In this document: positions 44,221 through 52,107 of the stretch, one piece after another
Layout of the letters: every line of letters starts with the position of its first letter
Numbering within the stretch: the first letter of the stretch is position 1
Assembly: GCA_046160345.1 (NCBI GenBank)
Contig: JBJXGO010000194.1
Span: 1 to 64,000 of the forward strand
DNA from: M3007 sp046160345
GTDB taxonomy: Bacteria; Bacteroidota; Bacteroidia; Chitinophagales; Saprospiraceae
Direction: 5' to 3'
Length of the DNA stretch: 64,000 nt
Position numbers and translations under genes: made by a program
The notes under the pieces: model-generated
Told to the model about the DNA's origin: nothing
Databases searched by the model: none
The model's input: only the letters and a program-made list of their open reading frames with translations

Positions 44221-45582
44221 TTAGTTTTGGCTCCAACCTAGCTGGTTTGTGTCGGAGATAAAAGGAATGGCGCCATAACGACCTTGTAGATAGGCCTTTC
44301 GGATTTCAGTGTCGAAACGGGGCTTGAATTCTTCGAGTGAATAGAGGTGGGAAGCCCCATCGGTAGATTTTTCTACAAACCAAATCTCGTCCCTTCTTAA
44401 TAGATCCAAGTCTAATAGGCTAGATTCATGAGTTGTTAAAACAAGCTGGCTGAATGGTTGTCCTGTACTAGATAAAAAAGCCTCTATAAATTTGCGAGTA
44501 AGCTCGGGATGGAGACTTCGATCAATTTCATCTACTATATAAGTTAAGGGGGGAACACCTTTGATGTTTAGTCCAATCAGAATTGGAATAAGATCAAACA
44601 GTCGACGTGTTCCGTCAGATTCATCCTCAAATTCAAATGAAACAGCATCTTCGCCATGATGCCCTAAATGTTTGGTCATAATTTTTTCAGCTATCATTTT
44701 CCCATCCTCATCTTTTTTTAGCAATACTTTTTTGCCTCCTAATTGCATAGAAACTGTGCCAGCCTCTACTAAATCTGCCTCAATTTTAGCTCGCCTTTTA
44801 GAAGAAAACCTTGATAAGGTTTCGTCTGCATTGATTTGATGATTTTCAAAACCCATGATATCGGTTTTGAAATATTTCAATAATTCACAATAGGCATCTT
44901 TAACATTTTCGTTTTGAAAAACAGTATGCATTTCACCATACAAAGAATGAGGCCAAATGAGCACAAGGCTATTATCAATCCAATCGTATGCATCGTGAAA
45001 AGACTCAAATCCTTCGGATTTTTTACTTCCTAAAACAGAAAGCAGTAATTGATCCTCTGAAAGATCATTCGCATAAACATCAAACCTAGTGGAATGCTTA
45101 CCTTTTAATGGTGGTTTGGAAGAAAAAACAGAGTTCCCATTAGGTTCGACTTTTCTTTCAAAGATCGCCTTGTCGGTAGTTTTTTTTACCTCAAACAACC
45201 ATTCCTCCGCTATTTTTTTGCTATTTAATAATAATTCAAACCCATAGGAATAGATTCTTTCCCCGGCTTTAAACTCAAATTCAAATTTACTCAAATGGTG
45301 TTCTGCACTCTTTTTAAGTCGAAATTGTTGGTTATGGCTTGGTGTGTTTATTAAACCATTTATTGTAACGTTTTTCGCAAAATCAATGGCTTTAATCAAG
45401 TTAGATTTTCCTGAACCATTTGCTCCATAGATTAATGCTGACCTAACCACGTCAATTGATCCACTTCCTGAACTTAATTGCGTTACATGACTTGCAGAGC
45501 TTTTTACTTGGCCTGCCAACATCGAAAACTCTTCTTCCTTGTTAAAAGAAAGAAAATTAGAAACTCTAAAACTTAGGAGCAT
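44221..45582 (-). CDS. AAA15-type ATPase (RloA / AbiLi-like), partner of RloB
   Basis: A 453-residue SMC/ABC-like ATPase. Walker A YGANGSGKSNLIKAI (Lys59), MLLSFRVSNFLSFNKEEEFS at the N-terminus, a signature-like region near FEFEDESDGTRRLFDLIPIL, Walker B PPLTYIVDEIDRSLHPEL and the switch histidine in LVLTTHESSLLD. This is the AAA15 / DUF2813-like build found in RloA, AbiLi, OLD and PARIS AriA proteins. It heads a two-gene unit with the RloB-like gene. Base composition is AT-richer than most neighbours, which fits horizontal gain. Confidence 0.9.
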   Translation of the reverse strand: MLLSFRVSNFLSFNKEEEFSMLAGQVKSSASHVTQLSSGSGSIDVVRSALIYGANGSGKSNLIKAIDFAKNVTINGLINTPSHNQQFRLKKSAEHHLSKFEFEFKAGERIYSYGFELLLNSKKIAEEWLFEVKKTTDKAIFERKVEPNGNSVFSSKPPLKGKHSTRFDVYANDLSEDQLLLSVLGSKKSEGFESFHDAYDWIDNSLVLIWPHSLYGEMHTVFQNENVKDAYCELLKYFKTDIMGFENHQINADETLSRFSSKRRAKIEADLVEAGTVSMQLGGKKVLLKKDEDGKMIAEKIMTKHLGHHGEDAVSFEFEDESDGTRRLFDLIPILIGLNIKGVPPLTYIVDEIDRSLHPELTRKFIEAFLSSTGQPFSQLVLTTHESSLLDLDLLRRDEIWFVEKSTDGASHLYSLEEFKPRFDTEIRKAYLQGRYGAIPFISDTNQLGWSQN

Positions 45583-45638
45583 TGTAGTAAATTTGCTGCA
45601 AGGTATGTGATTTTTTCACACCAAATAAAAATTATTTG

Positions 45639-46952
45639 TCAAATCAACCCCCTCGATTTTAATTCCAGGTATTTATTAATTGTGTTCAAGGTTAAATCCT
45701 GCGGCTTCGTCAGTACAGCCTGAATGCCGTATTGCCGCAGCTTTGTCACCATTTCCCGTTTGTCCTGCAGGAATTGCCGTGCCACGGTTTGGCGGTACAC
45801 ATCAGCAGTGGTGAGCACGGTTTCGGCGGCTAGTTTGCGGATTTCCGTGTTTTCAAAGAATACCACTACGAGCAAGTGTGCCCTGCTAAGCCGCCGTAAA
45901 GTGGGCAAAGCACGCTCCAGGGCGTAACTGCTCTCAAAATTGCTGAATAAGATCAACAGCGACCGCGCGCCAATAAGCCTACGAACCGCTTCGTAAAGCA
46001 GTTCGTAGTTGGATTCGCCAGGTCGTTCTTTTTCACGGTAAAGGCTTTCAAGAATACGGTTTAGCTGCCCCGAATCACGCTCTGCTTTGATCGTGGCGCC
46101 CATCACATCCGAAAAAGTAAGCAGTCCTGCTTTGTCCTGTTTTTTCAGGATAATATTGCTGATAGCGAGACTTGTATTGATGGCGTAATCCATCAAACTC
46201 AAGCCTTCAAAGGGCATTCGCATGGCCCGGCTTTTGTCCACGATGCAATACACCTGCTGACTGCGTTCGTCTTCGTACTGGTTTACCATCAGGGTTGCGC
46301 GCCGACTACTTGCTTTCCAGTTGATGCTGCGGAAATCGTCGCCCTGTACATAGTTTTTTATCTGTTCAAACTCATAGGAATGACCGATCCGACGCATTTT
46401 TTTGATGCCTGTATCGTGCGCGATATGCCGCATGGCCCGGAGTTCGTACTGTTTCATCTGGAGGATGCTGGGATACACATCCACGTTTTGCGGGTGTTCA
46501 ATGATCAACCTGCGTTCTACAAGACCAAGGCGAGTGGAGGCAAAAACATTCAGATTCCCAAATGAATAAACGCCACGGGTCAGCGGCACCAGTTTGTTTT
46601 CGGCGAGATAAGCTTGGCCGGGTGGCAAGCTTATTTTTACTTCAAAATCTCTTTTCTGAAACTGGATCGGAAGTTCATCGGCAATGCTCAGGTTCAGGAA
46701 TATATCCCCCTGGTTTTCTACAAACAAGCTCACCGTGTTTGGATCCGAAAGGGAAAATACGGGATTGAGTTCCCGTCTGCAGAGCACTTTTGGTTTCCGA
46801 AAAAAGAGCAGCATCCAGTCAGTCAGCGCCAGTGCCAAAAATCCAACAAACGCCGTTTGTGCCAAAGGAAACAGCCATCCAAATGGATAAGACAGCGCAA
46901 ATATCGCCGCAGATGCGCCAAAAAGCCAGAAGAAACGGTTGGTTAAGTACAA
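45639..46952 (-). CDS. DUF58-domain protein
   Basis: A 437-residue protein with two N-terminal transmembrane helices (FFWLFGASAAIFALSYPFGW and FVGFLALALTDWMLLFF), a beta-domain, and a DUF58 core: the motif DDFRSINWKASSRRATLMVN, then a degenerate VWA-like fold (VYCIVDKSRAMRMPF). DUF58 proteins often accompany MoxR ATPases and transglutaminase-like proteins in envelope processes; neither is in this window. It is followed by the defence pair 57 nt downstream and preceded by the small membrane protein gene. Confidence 0.9.
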   Translation of the reverse strand: MYLTNRFFWLFGASAAIFALSYPFGWLFPLAQTAFVGFLALALTDWMLLFFRKPKVLCRRELNPVFSLSDPNTVSLFVENQGDIFLNLSIADELPIQFQKRDFEVKISLPPGQAYLAENKLVPLTRGVYSFGNLNVFASTRLGLVERRLIIEHPQNVDVYPSILQMKQYELRAMRHIAHDTGIKKMRRIGHSYEFEQIKNYVQGDDFRSINWKASSRRATLMVNQYEDERSQQVYCIVDKSRAMRMPFEGLSLMDYAINTSLAISNIILKKQDKAGLLTFSDVMGATIKAERDSGQLNRILESLYREKERPGESNYELLYEAVRRLIGARSLLILFSNFESSYALERALPTLRRLSRAHLLVVVFFENTEIRKLAAETVLTTADVYRQTVARQFLQDKREMVTKLRQYGIQAVLTKPQDLTLNTINKYLELKSRGLI

Positions 46953-46999
46953 AGATTTAGCGTTGAGGATATTAGGTTGTTATGAACGGCTTAAGTTCC

Positions 47000-47479
47000 T
47001 TATTGATTTAGCACAAACGCTGTGTAGGAGCGCCCCCGCTTTTCTGCAAAAAAATCAAATATGAGCATTACAAACCCTTGACCAAACAATCCCGCGCCCA
47101 TTCCTTTCGTGAAATTAACTTCTTTGTTCAACAAGATAATAGCAAGCCCAAGAACGATAAAGGCAATTTCGATCCATTTGATACGTACAAAATTGCGCAT
47201 AACCCCTTCCATACGATGGGATTCTAGTTTGCGAAATTCGGCCGGAGATTCAGCGTAGAGTTTTTTCAAATCCTCTGCCTGAAAATCGCTACGGCGTGCT
47301 ACCGTGGCGCCCACCATGATCTCCACAAATCCGATGGCCACCAAGGGGATGGAAAGGCCAGTATAAAACGGAGCTCCGGCGCTCAACAACACGCCGCCTC
47401 CAACCGAACAAGCCACGATCCCGATTGCCATTGCTACAAAGCCCCCCTGTTTTTCTGCCTGGAAATAAGATTCGATCAT
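47000..47479 (-). CDS. Small predicted inner-membrane protein
   Basis: A 159-residue protein with about four helices: GFVAMAIGIVACSVGGGVLL, YTGLSIPLVAIGFVEIMVGA, WIEIAFIVLGLAIILLN and GAGLFGQGFVMLIFDFFAEK. No family was recognised. It lies 27 nt after the RND adaptor gene and 47 nt before DUF58 on the same strand. Confidence 0.75.
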   Translation of the reverse strand: MIESYFQAEKQGGFVAMAIGIVACSVGGGVLLSAGAPFYTGLSIPLVAIGFVEIMVGATVARRSDFQAEDLKKLYAESPAEFRKLESHRMEGVMRNFVRIKWIEIAFIVLGLAIILLNKEVNFTKGMGAGLFGQGFVMLIFDFFAEKRGRSYTAFVLNQ

Positions 47480-47506
47480 ATGTTTTATTGTTTTCAGCCA
47501 ACTATT

Positions 47507-48559
47507 TTATTCAACCTTCGAAAACGTCACCACCGCATTCGGGCGAAGGAATAGCATCCCGGTGGTACAAACTGTATCGCCGGCTTCAAGGCCTTCTGTA
47601 ATTTCGATCATGCCAGCCTGACGAATTCCTGTTTTCACCAGAACAAAACTTGCTTTACCATCTTTACAAAGAATTACTTTTTTGTCGCGGGCTTGGGGGA
47701 TAATTGCCTGGTTGGGAATGAGCAATGCCTGCGCTTTATTTCCAACAGATAAGCTGACCTCTGCATAAGCACCCGGCAACAAGCCCCTGCTATCTGTTAC
47801 AGCGGCACGAACCTGTAAATCGCGAGACCCTTCAGCAATTCGTTGCTCAGTCGCCAGCACAGAGGCCTTGTGCGAAGTATTGCCACCGGCTACTGAAAAC
47901 TCCAGAGCTTGCCCCATGCGGATTTGCTGACTATATTTTTCAGGTACCGCAAAATCGAGTTTGAGCGATGAGGCAGAGCGCAGGGTCGCAACAGCTGTGG
48001 CCGGCGTCACGTATGCCCCGGGACTGATGCGCCGCAATCCAAGTATGCCATCATAGGGCGCTCGGAGTTCGGTTTTACCAATATTTACACGCAAAAGTTC
48101 GATGTCAGCCTTAAAAGTTTGAGTTTGAAGCACCGCCAGGTCGTATTCTTGTTGGCTCACACCCTTTACTTTAAGCAGTTCAGCGAGCCGCTGTTCGGTT
48201 ATTTCTGCTTGCTTGAGTTGGGTTTCAAGTTTTCGAAGCTGGGTTTTCAGGTCTTCATCAAATATTTTCAGGAGCAGATCTCCTTTTCGCACTGCCCGGC
48301 CTTCAGGCAGGTTTAGGCTCACAACCCGCCCCGAAGATTCAGGATGTAGTTCAGTTTGTTCAGCCGGCACAAGCGTGCCGCTGGCCGTAACCTGCTCTGT
48401 CAGAATGCTGGGCTTTGCAATAAAGCCTTCAACAGCAGATACGCTGAGCGAGGCGCTCTTGGGTTGGGTACTGTTGCTGGAAACAGGCGCGTTCTTGTCA
48501 GTTTTCCCACAGGAGAAAGTGAAAAGGGCTAATATAAAAATTGAAAATATATACTTCAT
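47507..48559 (-). CDS. RND/MFP-type periplasmic adaptor lipoprotein
   Basis: A 350-residue membrane-fusion-protein family member. MKYIFSIFILALFTFSCGKT gives a lipobox Cys. Barrel-sandwich hybrid (ASGTLVPAEQTELHPESSGR; VRKGDLLLKIFDEDLKTQLR), alpha-hairpin (QLRKLETQLKQAEITEQRLA), a second lipoyl half (TELRAPYDGILGLRRISPGA) and a beta-barrel (KVILCKDGKASFVLVKTGIR) are in the usual order. Such adaptors connect an RND or ABC pump to an outer-membrane channel. No pump or TolC gene is adjacent; downstream is only a small membrane protein. Confidence 0.92.
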   Translation of the reverse strand: MKYIFSIFILALFTFSCGKTDKNAPVSSNSTQPKSASLSVSAVEGFIAKPSILTEQVTASGTLVPAEQTELHPESSGRVVSLNLPEGRAVRKGDLLLKIFDEDLKTQLRKLETQLKQAEITEQRLAELLKVKGVSQQEYDLAVLQTQTFKADIELLRVNIGKTELRAPYDGILGLRRISPGAYVTPATAVATLRSASSLKLDFAVPEKYSQQIRMGQALEFSVAGGNTSHKASVLATEQRIAEGSRDLQVRAAVTDSRGLLPGAYAEVSLSVGNKAQALLIPNQAIIPQARDKKVILCKDGKASFVLVKTGIRQAGMIEITEGLEAGDTVCTTGMLFLRPNAVVTFSKVE

Positions 48560-48958
48560 TTAAAGAAAATTCTGGTTTTCAGAAAGGGATGATCTTGCGT
48601 GCAGGATGAAAAATTTGGCCCAAAAATAGCAAACCCGCTCAATGGGAAAGGGTTTAATATTTTCGTTTTTATTTTAATTGCCGAGGCTGAATTAATTGAT
48701 AAAATGAAACGAAGGCGTTTTAGAGCAAGGCAAGGCGTTTTTTGAACGCTTGGCCACTGATACCCTTTCCTAGCACATGCATCCTTGATAGAGGTTGGCA
48801 AAAGCCGTTGTTCAGGTTACCGTCGATCTGGGCACAAAACGTTGATTTTCAAATCGAAACTTGCCAGCATATTTTTCAACTAAAAAAATAATTGGGCAAT
48901 ATAACAACTGATTATCAACAAGTTAAGTCAAATCGTTCAAAAAACTTTTGACCCAGCC
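48560..48958. other. Intergenic stretch upstream of the divergent adaptor and rplM genes
   Basis: About 400 nt without a recognisable gene. A short direct repeat (AAGGCGTTTT at about 48713 and 48740) and AT-rich sequence are the only features seen. The rplM promoter begins at its right end. Confidence 0.5.
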
Positions 48959-48989
48959 TTGCACAGCGAAGAAGCCCGTTTTACATTTG
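48959..48989 (+). promoter_or_regulatory. Promoter of the rplM-rpsI-rpsB-tsf operon (TTG-N20-TACATTTG)
   Basis: TTG (48959-48961) and TACATTTG (48982-48989) are spaced by 20 nt, an exact fit to the Bacteroidota consensus. Transcription should begin at about 48996, at or inside the first leader hairpin. Confidence 0.7.
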
Positions 48990-48991
48990 CG

Positions 48992-49059
48992 CCCTCTTTG
49001 AGGAAGAGGGGCATTAAATCTCGCGGGCTTTTATCAAACTTACGAGATTTTTCAAGCCC
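48992..49059 (+). promoter_or_regulatory. Structured 5' leader of the rplM operon (hairpin plus pseudoknot-capable element)
   Basis: Hairpin 1: CCCTCTT (48992-48998) / AAGAGGG (49004-49010). Stem 2: AAATCTCG (49016-49023) / CGAGATTT (49043-49050), perfect 8 bp. GGGCTT (49025-49030), in the loop of stem 2, can pair with AAGCCC (49054-49059) beyond it. That gives a pseudoknot or two mutually exclusive hairpins. The rplM start is 27 nt downstream. It is a candidate ribosomal-protein autoregulatory leader. Confidence 0.55.
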
Positions 49060-49086
49060 AATCAAACGTTACAAATTTTACAAAAA

Positions 49087-49545
49087 ATGGATACACTGAG
49101 CTATCGGACGGTTTCCGTAAGCAAAGAAAAAGCGGAGCACAAGTGGTACATAATCGACGCTGAGAATCAGGTTACGGGTCGTATGTGTGCTGAGATCGCT
49201 TCTATTTTGCGCGGAAAGAACAAGCCGTCCTACACGCCCCATGCCGATACCGGCGATTATGTTATCGTCATCAACGCCGAGAAGATCCGCTTCACAGGCA
49301 AAAAATGGGAGCTGAAAGAATACAAACACCATTCGCACCACCCAGGTGGCTTGAAAGTGGTGGTGGCAGACGTAATGCGCACGAAATTCCCGGAGCGTAT
49401 CGTCGAAATCGCAGTTAAAGGAATGTTGCCCAAAACTAAATTGGGTCGCGCTATGTACAAGAAACTTTTCGTGTACGCAGGCGCCAACCACCCTCACGCT
49501 GCCCAAAAACCAGAAGTACTTACTCTTAATGTGGACAATGCTTGA
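49087..49545 (+). CDS. rplM: 50S ribosomal protein L13
   Basis: A 152-residue protein matching L13: KWYIIDAENQVTGRMCAEIA, LRGKNKPSYTPHADTGDYVI, ITAEKIRFTGKKWELK-type stretch, HPGGLKVVV, PERIVEIAVKGMLPKTKLGR, YKKLFVYAGANHPHAAQKPE. It is the first gene of rplM-rpsI-rpsB-tsf and follows a structured leader. Between it and rpsI lie three 78-bp tandem repeats, where these two genes are normally tightly packed. Confidence 0.98.
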   Translation: MDTLSYRTVSVSKEKAEHKWYIIDAENQVTGRMCAEIASILRGKNKPSYTPHADTGDYVIVINAEKIRFTGKKWELKEYKHHSHHPGGLKVVVADVMRTKFPERIVEIAVKGMLPKTKLGRAMYKKLFVYAGANHPHAAQKPEVLTLNVDNA

Positions 49546-49586
49546 AATGAGGCCAGTATGAGCAATGAGACCATTGTGCAGAGATC

Positions 49587-49819
49587 ACATTGACCGCATT
49601 TTTACCCGCCGTAGTCTTTTTATCCGCCAAAGTTTTAACGTAGGAGGAGGCGAAGGAGGGATTAACATTTACCACATTTTTACCCGCCGTAGTCTTTTTA
49701 TCCGCCAAAGTTTTAACGTAGGAGGAGGCGAAGGAGGGATTAACATTGACCACATTTTTACCCGCCGTAGCCTTTTATCCGCCAAAGTTTTAACGTAGGA
49801 GGAGGCGAAGGAGGGATTA
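49587..49819 (+). repeat. Three tandem 78-bp repeats between rplM and rpsI
   Basis: Units start at about 49587, 49665 and 49743 (78, 78 and 77 bp; the third lacks one T). Each carries ACATT.., TTTTTACCCGCCGTAG, TATCCGCCAAAGTTTTAACG, TAGGAGGAGGCGAAGGAGGG and ATTA; a partial fourth start (ACATTAACAAG) precedes rpsI. Units are nearly identical. A related single-copy element is at 25612-25641. The short open frame through them has no sign of being a gene. Confidence 0.95.
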
Positions 49820-49832
49820 ACATTAACAAGAT

Positions 49833-50219
49833 ATGGAAATGATAAATGCCGTGGGCCGTCGGAAAACCGCAGTCGCCCGCGTTTATTTAATGAAAGGGGA
49901 AGGCAAGATCACGGTAAACGGCAAGGACTACCGTGAATACTTCCCACAAATGCACGTGCAGCACAACGTGACCGATCCTTTTATGGTAGTAGGCATTGAA
50001 AATGCTTACGACCTGAAAGTGAACGTTCGTGGCGGTGGCTACAAAGGCCAATCGGAAGCTGTGCGCATGGGCTTGAGTCGTGCCTTGGTAAAACTCAACG
50101 AGGAGTTCCGTTCGCCATTGAAAGTTCGAAAATTCCTTACACGTGACAGCCGCGCCGTAGAACGTAAGAAATACGGTAAGCCAAAAGCCCGTAAGAACTT
50201 CCAGTTCTCCAAGCGATAA
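49833..50219 (+). CDS. rpsI: 30S ribosomal protein S9
   Basis: A 128-residue protein matching S9: INAVGRRKTAVARVYLMKGE, VNGKDYREYFPQM, the conserved GGGYKGQSEAVRMGLSRAL and the basic C-terminal KARKNFQFSKR that reaches into the P site. The start could be the ATG at 49833 or 49839 (MEMINAV / MINAV); the first is kept. Second gene of the operon; the upstream space is filled with the 78-bp repeats. Confidence 0.98.
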   Translation: MEMINAVGRRKTAVARVYLMKGEGKITVNGKDYREYFPQMHVQHNVTDPFMVVGIENAYDLKVNVRGGGYKGQSEAVRMGLSRALVKLNEEFRSPLKVRKFLTRDSRAVERKKYGKPKARKNFQFSKR

Positions 50220-50226
50220 AGCTCAA

Positions 50227-50281
50227 CCCTTGCCGCTATCTAATTGGCGCAAGGGAGTTCAAGTGCTGTTTTTCAGCGCTT
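50227..50281 (+). promoter_or_regulatory. Two hairpins in the rpsI-rpsB intercistronic gap
   Basis: Hairpin A: CCCTTGC (50227-50233) / GCAAGGG (50249-50255), starting 7 nt after the rpsI stop. Hairpin B: AAGTGCTG (50261-50268) / CAGCGCTT (50274-50281), one G-U, loop TTTTT. No U-tract follows either, so they are more likely RNA-processing, stability or S2-regulatory elements than a terminator. Confidence 0.5.
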
Positions 50282-50312
50282 ATAACTCATAACTCAAAAC
50301 TTTTTCCTTCTC

Positions 50313-51038
50313 ATGCAGAAGCCAACATACAAGGAACTCCTCGACGCCGGCTGTCACTTCGGCCACTTGCGCAAAAAATGGAATCCAAAGATGACCCCAT
50401 ACATCTTCATGGAGCATAAGGGCGTCCACATCATTGACCTCAACCGCACAGCAGATATGCTTGAGCGCTCGGCATTAGCTATGAAAGCCATGGCTAAGAG
50501 CGGCAAGAAAATAATGTTTGTCGCCACCAAAAAACAGGCTCGCGATATCGTGCAAAAAGCCGCCGAAAGCGTTGGAATGCCCTTTGTAACAGAAAGGTGG
50601 TTGGGAGGTATGATGACCAATTTCGCTACAATCCGCAAGTCGGTAAAGAAAATGCAGCACATCGAGCGCATTTTGGCGGACACCACGCTCACCAGCATTA
50701 CCAAAAAAGAACGCCTGATGTTTGGCCGCGAGCATATCAAAATGACCAAGCACTTCGGGGGTATCGAACAACTAAACCGCCTTCCTTCGGCAGTATTCAT
50801 CGTGGATATTCACCATGAACACCTTGCACTTGCAGAGGCAAAAAAGTTGAATGTCAAGACATTTGGCATGGTTGACACCAACTCTGACCCAACATTGGTT
50901 GATTTTGCTATTCCCAGCAATGACGACGCATCCAAGGCTATCTCCTATATTACTAACTACCTCGTCAACGCCATCCGCGAAGGTTTGGAAGAGCGCAAAG
51001 CAGCTAAAGGCGACGAGAAAGAAGTAAATGAAGCTTAA
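50313..51038 (+). CDS. rpsB: 30S ribosomal protein S2
   Basis: A 241-residue protein matching S2: YKELLDAGCHFGHLRKKWNP, PYIFMEHKGVHIIDLNRTAD, GKKIMFVATKKQARDIVQKA, VTERWLGGMMTNFATIRKSV, LPSAVFIVDIHHEHLALAEA and GMVDTNSDPTLVDFAIPSND. Third gene of the operon, 93 nt after rpsI. Two hairpins fill the gap. Confidence 0.98.
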   Translation: MQKPTYKELLDAGCHFGHLRKKWNPKMTPYIFMEHKGVHIIDLNRTADMLERSALAMKAMAKSGKKIMFVATKKQARDIVQKAAESVGMPFVTERWLGGMMTNFATIRKSVKKMQHIERILADTTLTSITKKERLMFGREHIKMTKHFGGIEQLNRLPSAVFIVDIHHEHLALAEAKKLNVKTFGMVDTNSDPTLVDFAIPSNDDASKAISYITNYLVNAIREGLEERKAAKGDEKEVNEA

Positions 51039-51065
51039 TTTATCACATTGACTACATTTAATATA

Positions 51066-51896
51066 ATGACAAAAGTATCTGCTTCCGATATTTCAAAACT
51101 GCGCGAATTGACAGGTGCAGGCATGATGGACTGTAAAAAAGCCCTTGAAGAATCTAATGGCAACATCGAAGAGGCTCAAGACTGGCTTCGCAAAAAGGGA
51201 ATCGCCAAAGCTGCCAAACGTGACGACCGGCAAGCTACAGAGGGTGTGGTAATCGCAAAAACCAATGCCAACCAGACACGGGCTGTGGTACTGGCACTTA
51301 ACTGCGAAACGGACTTCGCTGCTCTAAATGAAGGCTTTGTAGCCCTTACCCACAAATTTGCAGATATCGCCCTCGAAAATTTTCCTGAAACGCTTGAAGC
51401 TCTTTTAGCACTACCTTATCAAGGCAAGGTGACTATTGGCGAAAAAGTGGGCGAACAAGTAGGCGTTATCGGCGAAAAAATCGAAATTGGCCGTTACGAA
51501 CCGTTAACAGGTGCTCAAATTCTGGTCTATAACCACTCCAACAACAAGCGTTCAGTAGCCGTAGCACTTAACAAACGTGAAAACGAATTCGAACAGCCCG
51601 GCCGCGACGTAGCTATGCAAATTGCAGCAATGAATCCAGTATCCGTGGGAATAGATGATGTGGATTCGAAAATTATCGAAAAAGAAATCGAAATCGGTAA
51701 GGAACTTGCTCGAAATGAAGGAAAATCCGAGGATATGCTCGAAAAAATAGCGCTGGGTCGCCTGAACAAATTTTACCAGGAGAGCACCCTGCTCAACCAG
51801 AAATTTGTAAAGAACAATGACCAAACCGTAGATCAATACCTGCGTTCTTTGGATAAGGACCTTACAGTAACAGGTTTCAAGCATATTGCGCTGTAA
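51066..51896 (+). CDS. tsf: Translation elongation factor Ts
   Basis: A 276-residue protein. The start MTKVSASDISKLRELTGAGM, DCKKALEESNGNIEEAQDWL, LRKKGIAKAAKRDDRQATEG, LNCETDFAALNEGFVALTH and a C-terminal KNNDQTVDQYLRS match EF-Ts, the guanine-nucleotide exchange factor of EF-Tu. The ATG at 51066 is preferred to a TTG at 51048. It follows rpsB by 27 nt and is the last gene before a clear terminator at 51975. Confidence 0.97.
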   Translation: MTKVSASDISKLRELTGAGMMDCKKALEESNGNIEEAQDWLRKKGIAKAAKRDDRQATEGVVIAKTNANQTRAVVLALNCETDFAALNEGFVALTHKFADIALENFPETLEALLALPYQGKVTIGEKVGEQVGVIGEKIEIGRYEPLTGAQILVYNHSNNKRSVAVALNKRENEFEQPGRDVAMQIAAMNPVSVGIDDVDSKIIEKEIEIGKELARNEGKSEDMLEKIALGRLNKFYQESTLLNQKFVKNNDQTVDQYLRSLDKDLTVTGFKHIAL

Positions 51897-51974
51897 CACT
51901 GATAGAAGCAATGGAGCAGAAAATCCTGTCATTGCATCTACACACCGAACTACGAACACTTTGCACAAACATAT

Positions 51975-52016
51975 ACGCGAACCATCCGTTTACGGCGGTG
52001 GTTTGCGTTTTTTTTT
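51975..52016 (+). terminator. Rho-independent terminator of the rplM-tsf operon
   Basis: A 10-bp stem ACGCGAACCA / TGGTTTGCGT (one G-U), with an inner CCG/CGG pairing, followed by a run of nine or more T. It ends the four-gene translation operon 79 nt after the tsf stop. Confidence 0.85.
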
Positions 52017-52107
52017 GGAGGAATCCATAACGCGCTATTATTTTAGCTGAAGCGGCGCATTAACCACTATGAATTTGGTCTTTTAAATGCTCAAAAAAAA
52101 TCAAAGC

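Noticed and set aside
43503..45582. Considered as a PARIS or Gabija system
   Set aside because: PARIS AriB is a DUF4435 protein and Gabija GajB is a UvrD-like helicase; the second gene here reads as RloB, so AbiL/RloAB fits better.
49565..49798. Short open frame through the three 78-bp repeats
   Set aside because: The frame stays open only because 78 is a multiple of three; the third unit, one base short, breaks it; no start signal or homology.
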